In this document: one piece after another, positions 1-8,152 of the stretch
How the letters are laid out: each line of letters starts with the position of its first letter
Position numbering within the stretch: position 1 is the stretch's first letter
Assembly (NCBI GenBank): GCA_001787535.1
Contig: MFXP01000003.1
Coordinates: 1 to 45,743 of the forward strand
From: Candidatus Peribacteria bacterium RIFCSPHIGHO2_01_FULL_51_35
GTDB lineage: Bacteria; Patescibacteriota; Gracilibacteria; Peribacterales; Peribacteraceae
DNA length: 45,743 nt
Direction: 5' to 3'
The notes under the pieces: generated by a model
Database searches by the model: none
Seen by the model: the letters and a program-made list of their open reading frames with translations, nothing else
Told to the model about the DNA's origin: nothing
Program-made: the position numbers and the translations under genes

Positions 1-296
1 AAAAAGTGGAGCCCGCTCCGACTCCTTGAACGCATCACATTTCAGAGACTATTTCATCCCCCTTTCGGGGTGCTTTTCACCTTTCCCTCACGGTACTATC
101 CGCTATAGATCTTTGCATCTTTTTAGCCTTGGATGGTGGTCCACCCGGATTCAGGCCGGATTTCACGTGTCCGACCGTACTCAGGAACACTCTACTGCGC
201 TTCTGTATTTCGGCGACGGGGCTCTCACCCTCTATGGCCGCCCGTTCCAGGGACGTTTGCCTATACAAAAGACGTCAGATATCGAGGTCCTACAAC

Positions 297-430
297 CCCC
301 GCCCCTCGCTATGCTCGGGGAAAACTCAAGAAACAAATACCAAGATACAAAAAAGGATCGGCGATCTATGATCCATGTATCTTGTTTCTTGTTTCTTATT
401 TTTTCCGTCCTGAACGCAGTGAGGGACGGG
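297..430 (-). repeat. Palindromic insertion 1 inside 23S rRNA (7-bp unit arms)
   Basis: The variable hairpin between the conserved CAGCCCAAACC and GGTTGTAGGAC blocks is about 20 nt in Bacillus but about 130 nt here. Its core (about 327-411) is an inverted repeat. The left arm is built of degenerate 7-bp units (CAAGAAA, CAAATAC, CAAGATA, CAAAAAA) and the right arm of their complements (ATGTATC, TTGTTTC, TTGTTTC, TTATTTT). It would form a long AT-rich stem outside the conserved core. It resembles the rRNA intervening sequences that RNase III removes in some bacteria; whether it is excised cannot be told from sequence. Confidence 0.85.
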
Positions 431-569
431 TTTGGGCTGTTCCCTGTTCGCTCGCCACTACTAAGGGAATCTCATATGATTTCTTTTCCTCTGTTACGTG
501 AGATGTTTCAGTTCACAGAGTGACCTCCCAACCTCACCACTGATTTCGAAATATTGGGTGCGGAAATTT

Positions 570-655
570 CTTTCAGACATGAAGACATAAGCAATAAGAC
601 ACAAGCTGCAAAAATTTTCTTACAGCTTATCGCTTACGTCTTACATCTTTCCCAA
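570..655 (-). repeat. Palindromic insertion 2 inside 23S rRNA (7-bp unit arms)
   Basis: This is a second inverted repeat in another variable helix of 23S domain I. The left arm (576-609) carries units such as AAGACAT, AAGCAAT and AAGACAC. The right arm (618-651) carries CTTACAG, CTTATCG, CTTACGT and CTTACAT. The arms pair with one unit looped out, and the segment is about 120 nt longer than the equivalent region in Bacillus. It has the same architecture as insertion 1 but unrelated unit sequences, so it is not a simple duplication of it. Confidence 0.8.
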
Positions 656-967
656 AATTATGGAAATCAAAAGTAAGGTTGGGTCTGGGGACATAACTCC
701 CCAGGGGTTTCCCCATTCGGAGATCTCCGGTTAATAGCGCCTGCCTAGCGGCTCACCGAAGCTTATCGTAGCTGGCCACGTCCTTCGTCGGAATGCAAAG
801 TCGAGGCATCCATGTGATGCGATGAGTAACATTTTTCTTTGCCACGTACCACGCTTGCGCGCAGACGTGACGATACTGTTCATGTGCTACAACCTGAATA
901 CTCTTGAAAGAATATTCTGAGTGTTCACACGAATTGAAATTACAATAATCAATATTTTTCTATCGTA

Positions 968-996
968 GTTATGCACTTGAAGAAGATGTGCATAAC
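968..996. repeat. 9-bp inverted repeat upstream of 23S rRNA
   Basis: GTTATGCAC (968-976) and GTGCATAAC (988-996) form a perfect dyad with an 11-nt loop. A second weaker dyad (GAATACTC / GAATATTC, about 897-918) lies between it and the 23S 5' end. They could be operators or leader hairpins of the rRNA transcription unit. No convincing -35/-10 pair for the 23S gene could be assigned between them. Confidence 0.4.
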
Positions 997-1111
997 AGCC
1001 GTTGATGCCAAGGAACCGCGCCCCTTCCCATCGGATCTCTCCGGATAGAAAACCCTTCAACGCGTTCCACTTTCGCGGAACTTGCTCAGGGTTATCCCGC
1101 AACCGCGGGAT

Positions 1112-1141
1112 AAAAAAAGCGGGTGGCTCACGCACACCCGC
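1112..1141 (-). terminator. Rho-independent terminator upstream of 23S
   Basis: Stem GCGGGTG/CACCCGC with a 9-nt loop, followed on the minus strand by seven T residues. A further TCCCGC/GCGGGA hairpin (about 1094-1110) follows at once. Confidence 0.65.
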
Positions 1142-1207
1142 AGAACTCGTGTCGTCCCGCAAAGCGGGAGCTCGAATGCTACGGATGGTCGCGAAAAAAC
1201 ATAGTGC
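1112..1207 (-). ncRNA. Possible small RNA, about 95 nt, with own promoter and terminator
   Basis: On the minus strand a promoter-like pair, TTGACC (1236-1241) and TAAAAT (1214-1219) with a 16-nt spacer, predicts a start near 1207. About 70 nt further lies a strong intrinsic terminator (GCGGGTG stem, 1119-1141, then seven T). The short transcript would also contain a GCGGGA/TCCCGC hairpin (about 1153-1168). No open frame of note lies in it. It does not match 5S, 4.5S/SRP or 6S landmarks that I can recognise. Alternatively it is a terminated leader of the 23S transcription unit. Confidence 0.4.
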
Positions 1208-1213
1208 TGGAAG

Positions 1214-1241
1214 ATTTTAGAGGAGGAAAAAAGAGGGTCAA
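1214..1241 (-). promoter_or_regulatory. Promoter for the putative small RNA
   Basis: TTGACC, 16-nt spacer, TAAAAT on the minus strand, close to the sigma-70 consensus. Confidence 0.4.
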
Positions 1242-1287
1242 GGAGAAAAACCCATGAAATGACTGAAAAAGACGTCCTTCTTGCCAA

Positions 1288-1316
1288 TTGCGAGAAAGTG
1301 CCTCTTACGCTATAAT
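1288..1316 (+). promoter_or_regulatory. Promoter of the unknown gene pair, with a dyad over the -10 box
   Basis: TTGCGA (1288-1293), 17-nt spacer, TATAAT (1311-1316). A perfect 9-bp dyad, TTACGCTAT and ATAGCGTAA separated by 4 nt (1305-1326), covers the -10 box and the predicted start. A repressor binding there would block initiation; alternatively the dyad forms a hairpin at the 5' end of the mRNA. Confidence 0.65.
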
Positions 1317-1343
1317 AATAGCGTAAATACACATATACAAAAC

Positions 1344-1673
1344 ATGCTGAACGACTTCATAAACGGCGTCCGATCCTGTTTGAGCATCCCACAGTACATT
1401 GCGGATCGCTTGATTGCGGCAATGCAAAAGAGGAAGCCGGAAGAACGTGGCGTGATTGTGGATCGTTTGCAGCTCTGGAATGAGAAGTTGGCGCAAACGG
1501 ATGCGCAAGTGGAGAACGATCAACTGCAGCTTTTTTCCATTCTGGACAGAATGGAGCATGCCATGGATCGCGCAGTCCGAGCGGAAACAGAAACATCAGA
1601 ACATGCGAAGGAAACGGAGGACGCTGACAATTTGCTTTCCAATCTTTCACTTTCCCAACCTTCCCATGGGTAG
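1344..1673 (+). CDS. Hypothetical protein, 109 aa, first gene of a two-gene unit
   Basis: I do not recognise this family. The ATG at 1344 lies about 20 nt after the predicted transcription start of the 1288-1316 promoter and has no Shine-Dalgarno sequence. The protein is predicted to be helical throughout, with charged heptad-like stretches in the middle (residues 28-85) and an acidic, Ser/Leu-rich end. It has no signal peptide or membrane segment. Its stop codon (TAG, 1671-1673) overlaps the start of the next gene (ATG at 1666) in another frame, so the two are probably translationally coupled. An in-frame ATG also exists at 1281 but lies upstream of the promoter's -10 box and is unlikely. 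Confidence 0.65.
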   Translation: MLNDFINGVRSCLSIPQYIADRLIAAMQKRKPEERGVIVDRLQLWNEKLAQTDAQVENDQLQLFSILDRMEHAMDRAVRAETETSEHAKETEDADNLLSNLSLSQPSHG

Positions 1674-3840
1674 ATTTGGCATTTTCCCGCTGCGCGGCAG
1701 ATTCCAACCCGGTGATTCGGAACCAAACAACGAACAGCCGGAAGCACCAAAGAACAAGAAGCTTGATGAACAGGCACGCATCGCTGCACGCAAGAAATTG
1801 GATGAGAAGACAGCCCGTCTTTCCGAGAAATACAATACGCTGAAGAAGGATCTGGAGGCGAAAAACGACAAGTCGGGACTCGAAAAACTGCAGACCAAAT
1901 ACAAAGAGTTCTACGACCAATTCATGGCCATCCGCAATAGATACGATACGCACGTGGCCGAGCGCACGGACATCCTGACAAAGCTGGATGGTCTCGTAAC
2001 CGCAATCGAAACCGACTTGGACAAACCCGCTGCCCTGGAATCTGCCCTGCAAAAACTGGAACAGGAAACATCCACCTCTTTTCCTGCAGAGGAAACACTG
2101 CCCATGCCGAATGTGCAAGATTTCAAAAGCCTGAATGAGAACGCCGTGTTGCTCCCGGAACAACTTCCGGCGAATGGCATTTTCAAAATTCGAGGCTTGA
2201 ACGGTATTCTCGCCATTGGAAGGGGCGGCATCTATTCTCTCGTCATTGATCATGGAAGCTGGAGCGGTCAGACCATATACGAACTTGGAAAGGCGAAGAA
2301 TGTCACTACGTTTGGCACCGCGTTAACATTTGCCATGGAAGACGGAAGCATGCGAAAAGTGGAATTCGGTAACGATACGCTGGATGTAAAAATAATTGAG
2401 AAAGGCGATACGTTGGGTGATAAAGCAATAACCAGACAAATTGCTCGAGGCAGAAAACAACATCCTACTGAGGCGCCTAAACAAGCGGAAGCAACTGCAC
2501 CGGAAATCGCAGACAGCCCGAAGAAAGAAAAAGCTTCTCCTGAATCCGTCCGCACAGAGAACGCACCGGATCTTATGACAGCTGCAAGCAAAGTCATGGA
2601 AGCCGGCGGAGATGTGGCGCGAACTGCAACGAATATTGATGACAGGCTCGCGAAAAATGTCATTCTGCAAGCCGGAAACGACGCCATCAATGCAATGGGA
2701 AAATTGGGCGCCAACATTGATGCATATATGAATAAACCCAATGAATTGGCGCGAGAATCGTTCAACAGAAATGTTTTCGATTGCACACAGAAACTGGCGG
2801 CGCTGAGTGAGACCAAAATGCGGAATCTCCCCGAAGGCATCATGCAATTTCGCGATGCGGTGCAAAACGCAGCCATGGAACCTGCAGCAGTTTGGTTGAG
2901 AACAAAAGTGGAAAGCGTCCTGCAACTTGGCAATGATCTGAAGAACGACCTTACGGGAATGCCGGAGAACATGCGATCCAGCTTTTCACAATCTCTGATT
3001 CAAGAACTGGCAAACCTGACATTTAAACTCGCAGGCTTGAAGCAGGCAGGAGACGAGTTGGGATCCGCTCTCGCCAAGACCTCGGAAGGTGCAGGCAATG
3101 TCATTGGCAAGGCCTATGAAGCCACACTGCAACCCACGATTGGCGCAGCAGGAGATGTCGCGAAAACGGGAGTGGAAAGTGTGCAAAACATCGGGGGAAC
3201 AACCGCAGCAACGCTCCAAAGTTCACTCGTAAAGGAATGGCTGAATTTCAAAGCAACGACGGATGCGCAAACATCGCCGGATACATTGGCAAGAGAATCA
3301 AAAGCCAGGCACGACGCCAAGGCATTGGAAATCGCGAGCGGCTTACTGAGAGGAACGAACGTCCTGGATGCGACACCGAACGATGCATTGGATACGACTC
3401 CGCGGGAAGCGTTGAAGAAAGGCGCAGATGTTGCTGAACTGACAAAGGAAATGTTTTTGTCCGGAGTGGAGCCGAGAATTGAGAAATTCGGTCAAGAAGT
3501 GAAGAACACGCTGGAAACGATAGATGCTGCCAAGCAAGGGCTGGAAAATGTTGCTTCCACTACGACGGTGAAGGCAGGAGAGGCGCTGGTCGAAGCCAGA
3601 GGGAAACTCCAAACAAAACTGCAGGTTCTAGACAAAGAAGTGGCAGAATTGAGAGACAAAGCTGCAACATTGCCGAATGCCATCGGCATAACCATTGGAC
3701 AAGGTGCCTCGCAGCTTGCGATCAAACTCGGCATGGCAGGCAATGCCACCCTCAACACTACACCGCGCAGTGCGAGCGACCTCGCAAAACAAACCTGGAT
3801 GAAATTCAATACACCGGGATATTTGACCTTCAATCCTTAA
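1666..3840 (+). CDS. Hypothetical helical repeat-like protein, 724 aa
   Basis: No family recognised. The start is set at ATG 1666, overlapping the stop of the previous gene by 8 nt. The frame stays open upstream to about 1456, but that part is the shadow of the preceding gene. Residues 1-35 are basic/Pro-rich, and residues 38-150 are a Lys/Glu-rich coiled coil. About residues 180-255 form a small beta-rich domain with Gly-rich turns. From about 290 to 690 there are long Ala/Leu-rich amphipathic helices reminiscent of apolipoprotein or phasin-like helices. There is no signal peptide or clear membrane span. A structural, membrane-surface or scaffold role is possible but is inference. A strong terminator follows 19 nt after the stop. 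Confidence 0.75.
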   Translation: MGRFGIFPLRGRFQPGDSEPNNEQPEAPKNKKLDEQARIAARKKLDEKTARLSEKYNTLKKDLEAKNDKSGLEKLQTKYKEFYDQFMAIRNRYDTHVAERTDILTKLDGLVTAIETDLDKPAALESALQKLEQETSTSFPAEETLPMPNVQDFKSLNENAVLLPEQLPANGIFKIRGLNGILAIGRGGIYSLVIDHGSWSGQTIYELGKAKNVTTFGTALTFAMEDGSMRKVEFGNDTLDVKIIEKGDTLGDKAITRQIARGRKQHPTEAPKQAEATAPEIADSPKKEKASPESVRTENAPDLMTAASKVMEAGGDVARTATNIDDRLAKNVILQAGNDAINAMGKLGANIDAYMNKPNELARESFNRNVFDCTQKLAALSETKMRNLPEGIMQFRDAVQNAAMEPAAVWLRTKVESVLQLGNDLKNDLTGMPENMRSSFSQSLIQELANLTFKLAGLKQAGDELGSALAKTSEGAGNVIGKAYEATLQPTIGAAGDVAKTGVESVQNIGGTTAATLQSSLVKEWLNFKATTDAQTSPDTLARESKARHDAKALEIASGLLRGTNVLDATPNDALDTTPREALKKGADVAELTKEMFLSGVEPRIEKFGQEVKNTLETIDAAKQGLENVASTTTVKAGEALVEARGKLQTKLQVLDKEVAELRDKAATLPNAIGITIGQGASQLAIKLGMAGNATLNTTPRSASDLAKQTWMKFNTPGYLTFNP

Positions 3841-3858
3841 TACACTGTGCACTGCGAA

Positions 3859-3890
3859 ACAGAGCCGTCCTTTCGGACAGCTCTGTTTTT
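3859..3890 (+). terminator. Rho-independent terminator of the unknown gene pair
   Basis: ACAGAGC-c-GTCC stem with TTTC loop and GGAC-a-GCTCTGT, followed by five T. It ends 25 nt before the convergent rpoB stop codon. Confidence 0.85.
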
Positions 3891-3914
3891 ATATCGTGAT
3901 GCCGATCGCACGTC

Positions 3915-6900
3915 CTAAGCATCCTGCATCGCTTCTTCACTGGAGGCATCTTTCATTTCATCCTTTGCAGACTCCCCAGAAGCATCCACCTCTGCGCCTT
4001 CTTCAATGGCTGCGGCAACTTCTTCGCCGGTCTCCACGCTCGGCTCCTCGAGTTCTGCGATGGCGGCCACTTCGGCCTGCGCTTCATCCTCCGCCGTCAC
4101 ACGGGAAGCGAGTTCCACTTTTTCAATCTCGCCGGCATCGATCTTCAAGCGTTCCTCGGGTGCGACTTCCTCCTTGAACTTGAGGAGTTCGACCTTGAGA
4201 CCAAGCGCTTGCAATTCTTTCACTAGCACGTTGAAGGATTCCGGAATACTGGGACGACGGATGGCTTCGCCTTTGACGATGGATTCGTACGCTTTGGATC
4301 GACCAATGACATCATCGGACTTGATCGTGAGCATTTCTTGCAGCGTGTACGCGGCGCCATAGGCTTCCAATGCCCACACTTCCATTTCTCCAAAGCGTTG
4401 ACCTCCGTGTTGCGCCTTGCCGCCAAGCGGCTGCTGCGTGACGAGTGAGTAGGGTCCGACGGATCTTGCATGGATCTTGTCCTCCACCAAGTGGAGGAGT
4501 TTCAACATGTACACGTATCCGACGGTTGTCTCGTGTGCGAATTTTTCACCCGTGCGCCCGTCGAAGAGCTGGATCTTGCCCGTCGGCGGCAAGCCTGCAG
4601 CCTTCAAGAGTCCTTCGATCTGTTCCGTGGAAATACCATTGAGCGCAGGCGTCGCCACTTTGATACCGAGTACCTGACAGGCCCAGCCCAAGTGCGTTTC
4701 CAAAATCTGTCCGATGTTCATGCGAGACGTGACGCCGAGCGGGTTCAAGATGATGTCCACGTGGGTGCCGTCCGCGAGGTACGGCATGTCTGCGCGCGGC
4801 ACGATGCGCGCGACCACACCTTTGTTTCCGTGACGGCCTGCCATCTTGTCACCGACTTGGATTTTGCGTGTCTGTGCGACAAAGACTTTTATCTGCTTGA
4901 TGACTCCCGTCGGGAGTTCGTCTCCTTCCGCGCGGTCGAAGATGTGCACATCGACCACTTTGCCGCCCGCTCCACCGGGGAGCCGCAGCGAGCTGTCCTT
5001 CACGTCCTTCGCTTTGTCGCCGAAGATCGCTTGGAGCAATCTCTCTTCCGGCGTCAGCTCCGTCTCCCCTTTTGGCGTGATCTTGCCGACGAGGATGTCT
5101 CCTTCGTGCACGGTTGCGCCGATGCGCACGATGCCGTCTGCTCCGAGGTCTTTGAGTTTTGCTTCACCCACGTTCGGGATATCGCGCGTCACAAGCTCGG
5201 GTCCGAGTTTCGTATCGCGGATATCGGTGATGTATGATTCGATGTGAATGGAGTCGTAGAAACCGTTCTGCACCACGCGGTCGGAGATGATGACGGCATC
5301 CTCGAAGTTGTAGCCTTCCCAGGACATGTACGCGACAAGCAGGTTTTGGCCGAGCGCCAGCTCCCCTTTTTCCACCGAAGAACCGTCGGCCAAACTCTCT
5401 CCCTTCTTCACCGTGTCACCGCGTACGACGCAGGGACGCATATTGAAACACGTTCCTTGGTTCGTGCGCGTAAAGGTGTTGAGACGATAGTTCTGCTTGC
5501 GTCCGGAACGATACACAATGGAGATCTCCTGCGCGTCGGCCATCGTCACCTCTCCGTCTTCTTCGGCAAGCAACGCATGCCCCGATGCGCGCGCGGCGAG
5601 ACCTTCGATACCCGTTCCGACGAACGGCGAGTGCGGACGGACCAGCGGCACGGCTTGGCGTTGCATGTTCGTTCCCATGGATGCGCGGGTGTTGTCATCG
5701 TGCTCCAGGAACGGAATGAGTGATGTGGAGATGGAAAGGATTTGTCGCGGCGACACATCGACGTGCGTCACGTCGCGAACGTGCGCCAGGATTGTTTCCC
5801 CCGCCTTGCGAGACGGTATGCGCGTTGTGAGAAACTCTTGATGGTCGGAGAGTTGCGTCTGCGCTTGCGCGATGACCACATGACGCTCTTGTTCGGCATC
5901 CACATAACTGACTTTATTCGTGATGTACGCGCGGACGGGCACGGCGTTCTTTCCTTCCTTTTTGAGGGCGGCAATCACTTTCTTGGCCGTCTCTTTGGAA
6001 TCGATGACTTCCGCTTCTTTCGCAATAACCTTCCTGCTCTCCTTCACCGTCGCATCCAAGATTCTTCCCATCAGTTTGTCCGGATCCAACGTGACTTCGT
6101 GCCTCACTTCGCGGTACGGCGTTTCCAAAAATCCGTATTCGTTCACACGTGCGAAGCCTGCCAAGTGAACGACGAGCCCGATATTCGGACCTTCCGGTGT
6201 GGCAATCGGGCAGATGCGCCCGTAGTGGCTGGTGTGCACGTCGCGCACGTCGAACGATGCGCGCTCACGACTCAGACCTCCGGGACCCATCGCGGACAAG
6301 CGTCGCTTATGAGCGAGCTCTGCGAGCGGGTTCGTTTGATCCATGAACTGACTGAGCTGGGACGACGCGAAGAATTCGCGCATGGCAGCCGTGATCGGAC
6401 GGCAGTTGATGAGCTGCGTCGGCGTCACCGTTTCCATGTCCATCACCGTCATACGGTCTTTGATGATGCGCTCGGTGCGGACAAGGCCGACGCGGTACTT
6501 GTTCTGGACAAGCTCACCCACGGAGCGCACGCGGCGATTACTGAGGTGATCGATGTCATCGGCCACGCCCTCACCGTTGTTCAAGCGCACCAATTCTTTC
6601 AGGATTTCGATGAAATCCTTCACCTGGAAGACGCGGTGCTGCTCGTCACTGGGCGTATGCACATTGAAGCGGCGATTGAGTTTGTAACGCGCGATGGTGC
6701 CCATGTCGTACTTCTTGAAATCGAAGAAGAGCGAATCGATGAGCTGTTTCGCGTTCTCCGGCGTCGCCAGATCCCCGGGGCGGATCTTGCGGTACACGCT
6801 TTGGTACGCTTCCTCCACCGTGCGGACGGAATCTTTATCCAGCGTCACTTGGATGTAATCTTGCTCCTTCTTCGAAACATCACTGAAGAGATCGATGATT

Positions 6901-7952
6901 TTGGTATCGGTGTCATACCCGAACACGCGGAGCAGCTGCGTGATGGGAATTTTTCTCTTGCGGTCGATCTTGCACGTGATGATGCCGCGACGATCGGTCT
7001 CGACTTCCAACCACACGCCCCGCTTGGGGATGATTTTCGCTGCGTGATACTTGGGATGATCCGGCATTTTGGAAAAGAACACGCCCGGACTGCGCACGAG
7101 CTGGTGCACCACGACGCGCTCAATGCCATCGACAATGAACGTACCCGAGTCCGTCATGAGAGGGATGGAACCCAAGAACACATCTTGTTCTTTGATTTCC
7201 CCCGTCTCGCGGTTGATGAGCTGCACATGGCCTTTCATAGCCGCTTCGTAGCTCAAGTTGCGGCGGCGGCATGTGTCGGGATCGTACTTTGGAGGATCAA
7301 ATGTATGGCCCAGGATGCGCAGTTCCAGTTTCTTGCCGGAGAAGTCCGTGATCGGGCTGATTTCTTCAAGTAATTCTTTCAATCCTTCTGTCAGGAACCA
7401 TTTGTAGCTGAGTAACTGCATTTCAATGAGAGATGGCACGTGCGGATTTCCTTCATCATCGACGAAATAGCAGCGACCATCCTCCACTTTGTGCACTTTC
7501 AAATACGCCGGAAAAGAATGCGAGACGGACGGAATGCGTCCCGCTCCCGGAACAATGTGCGGAATGACTTGCGGCAAGACTTCCTTCTCCACTTGCATTT
7601 GGTACGCACGCTTCGGCGGCATTACGATTTTCTTTGCAGGAGCCTTGAGGATGTCCTGCTGTTGCTGCTTCTTTCCGTCCATCTTCGTCATCACTTTCTT
7701 TTGCAGAGGTGCAAGAATCTTTTTTGGAGCGACCTTCACCGGCGCTTTCACTGCAACTTTCGGAGCGATCTTTGTAATCTTCTTCACATGCACGATTTTT
7801 TTCTTCTTAGCGGGCTTGGCTTTTTTGACCTGCTTTTTTTTCTTCACGACCGCTTTTTTAATTTTCTTCGGCCTGCCCGCCATAGCCTTGGCGGAGGAGG
7901 GTGCTACCTTTTTCTTTTTAACAGGTTTAGAGGGTTTCTTCTTCTTAGCCAT
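3915..7952 (-). CDS. rpoB: DNA-directed RNA polymerase subunit beta, with basic N-tail and acidic C-tail
   Basis: Beta subunit of RNA polymerase, 1345 aa, forming half of the catalytic cleft with beta'. Conserved blocks are plain: the rifampicin-region motif SSQLSQFMDQTNPLAEL then HKRRLSAMGPGG, HYGRICPIATPEGPNIGL, NLLVAYMSWEGYNFEDA, KMAGRHGNKG, and GGKAQHGGQRFGEMEVWALEAYGA near the end. Residues corresponding to E. coli D516, H526 and S531 are present. Unusual: residues 1 to about 118 are a Lys/Ala/Pro-rich, histone H1-like extension before the normal start of homology near residue 150. The last 80 or so residues are strongly acidic. The gene stands alone: rpoC does not follow (a convergent unknown gene does) and rplJ/rplL do not precede. 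It has its own promoter at 8056-8083. There is no Shine-Dalgarno sequence before ATG 7952, so a start inside the Lys-rich tail cannot be excluded. Confidence 0.98.
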   Translation of the reverse strand: MAKKKKPSKPVKKKKVAPSSAKAMAGRPKKIKKAVVKKKKQVKKAKPAKKKKIVHVKKITKIAPKVAVKAPVKVAPKKILAPLQKKVMTKMDGKKQQQQDILKAPAKKIVMPPKRAYQMQVEKEVLPQVIPHIVPGAGRIPSVSHSFPAYLKVHKVEDGRCYFVDDEGNPHVPSLIEMQLLSYKWFLTEGLKELLEEISPITDFSGKKLELRILGHTFDPPKYDPDTCRRRNLSYEAAMKGHVQLINRETGEIKEQDVFLGSIPLMTDSGTFIVDGIERVVVHQLVRSPGVFFSKMPDHPKYHAAKIIPKRGVWLEVETDRRGIITCKIDRKRKIPITQLLRVFGYDTDTKIIDLFSDVSKKEQDYIQVTLDKDSVRTVEEAYQSVYRKIRPGDLATPENAKQLIDSLFFDFKKYDMGTIARYKLNRRFNVHTPSDEQHRVFQVKDFIEILKELVRLNNGEGVADDIDHLSNRRVRSVGELVQNKYRVGLVRTERIIKDRMTVMDMETVTPTQLINCRPITAAMREFFASSQLSQFMDQTNPLAELAHKRRLSAMGPGGLSRERASFDVRDVHTSHYGRICPIATPEGPNIGLVVHLAGFARVNEYGFLETPYREVRHEVTLDPDKLMGRILDATVKESRKVIAKEAEVIDSKETAKKVIAALKKEGKNAVPVRAYITNKVSYVDAEQERHVVIAQAQTQLSDHQEFLTTRIPSRKAGETILAHVRDVTHVDVSPRQILSISTSLIPFLEHDDNTRASMGTNMQRQAVPLVRPHSPFVGTGIEGLAARASGHALLAEEDGEVTMADAQEISIVYRSGRKQNYRLNTFTRTNQGTCFNMRPCVVRGDTVKKGESLADGSSVEKGELALGQNLLVAYMSWEGYNFEDAVIISDRVVQNGFYDSIHIESYITDIRDTKLGPELVTRDIPNVGEAKLKDLGADGIVRIGATVHEGDILVGKITPKGETELTPEERLLQAIFGDKAKDVKDSSLRLPGGAGGKVVDVHIFDRAEGDELPTGVIKQIKVFVAQTRKIQVGDKMAGRHGNKGVVARIVPRADMPYLADGTHVDIILNPLGVTSRMNIGQILETHLGWACQVLGIKVATPALNGISTEQIEGLLKAAGLPPTGKIQLFDGRTGEKFAHETTVGYVYMLKLLHLVEDKIHARSVGPYSLVTQQPLGGKAQHGGQRFGEMEVWALEAYGAAYTLQEMLTIKSDDVIGRSKAYESIVKGEAIRRPSIPESFNVLVKELQALGLKVELLKFKEEVAPEERLKIDAGEIEKVELASRVTAEDEAQAEVAAIAELEEPSVETGEEVAAAIEEGAEVDASGESAKDEMKDASSEEAMQDA

Positions 7953-8055
7953 AAAAAAGAGTGTGGAAAGATGTGCCCCGGCCTCATCAAAAAAATATTG
8001 ATGGGACGGGATGCACAGCTCTCAGAACACAATCGAAAGCCGCTGTGACCGGGAA

Positions 8056-8083
8056 ATTTTAAAGGAAACCGCCTTGAAGTCAA
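8056..8083 (-). promoter_or_regulatory. Promoter of rpoB
   Basis: TTGACT (8078-8083), 16-nt spacer, TAAAAT (8056-8061) on the minus strand. It predicts a leader of about 95 nt. The leader can fold a hairpin around CATCAA/TTGATG (about 7982-8004) flanked by CCCG/CGGG complements. Confidence 0.6.
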
Positions 8084-8132
8084 ATCCAAACGACAGCATG
8101 TCATTTCCGGCGGTCATACAACAAAACTGGTC

Positions 8133-8152
8133 AAAAAAGGCGTTTTATGCCT
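8133..8152 (-). terminator. Terminator of the superoxide dismutase gene
   Basis: Short AGGC/GCCT hairpin with a 7-nt loop then six T on the minus strand. It overlaps the stop codon of the gene, so the last codons are part of the stem. Confidence 0.5.

Larger units (their letters stand above)
1..840 (-). rRNA. rrl: 23S ribosomal RNA, 5' portion (partial)
   Basis: Read on the minus strand, this contains the conserved 5' blocks of bacterial 23S rRNA: the ATGGATGCC block (about 804-812), the CCGAATGGGGAAACCCC block (about 704-720), the CTGAAACATCTCAC block (about 498-511), GGCGAGCGAACAGGGAA (about 440-458), GGTTGTAGGAC (about 288-300), and CAGTACCGTGAGGGAAAGG-like sequence near 80-100. The molecule runs off the left edge, so only domain I and the start of domain II are present. 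The mature 5' end is placed near 836-843 by distance from the GGATGCC block. Two stretches (about 297-430 and 515-690) are much longer than in Escherichia coli or Bacillus and contain palindromic insertions described separately. No 16S rRNA or spacer tRNA lies upstream; the next gene is on the opposite strand, so the 23S gene is unlinked from 16S here. Confidence 0.96.

Noticed and set aside
26-523. Open frames on the plus strand across the first 500 bp
   Set aside because: They lie on the reverse strand of conserved 23S rRNA and of its palindromic insertion.
1456-1665. N-terminal extension of the 724-aa unknown protein
   Set aside because: Those codons are the out-of-frame shadow of the preceding gene and have Trp/Arg-rich composition unlike the rest.
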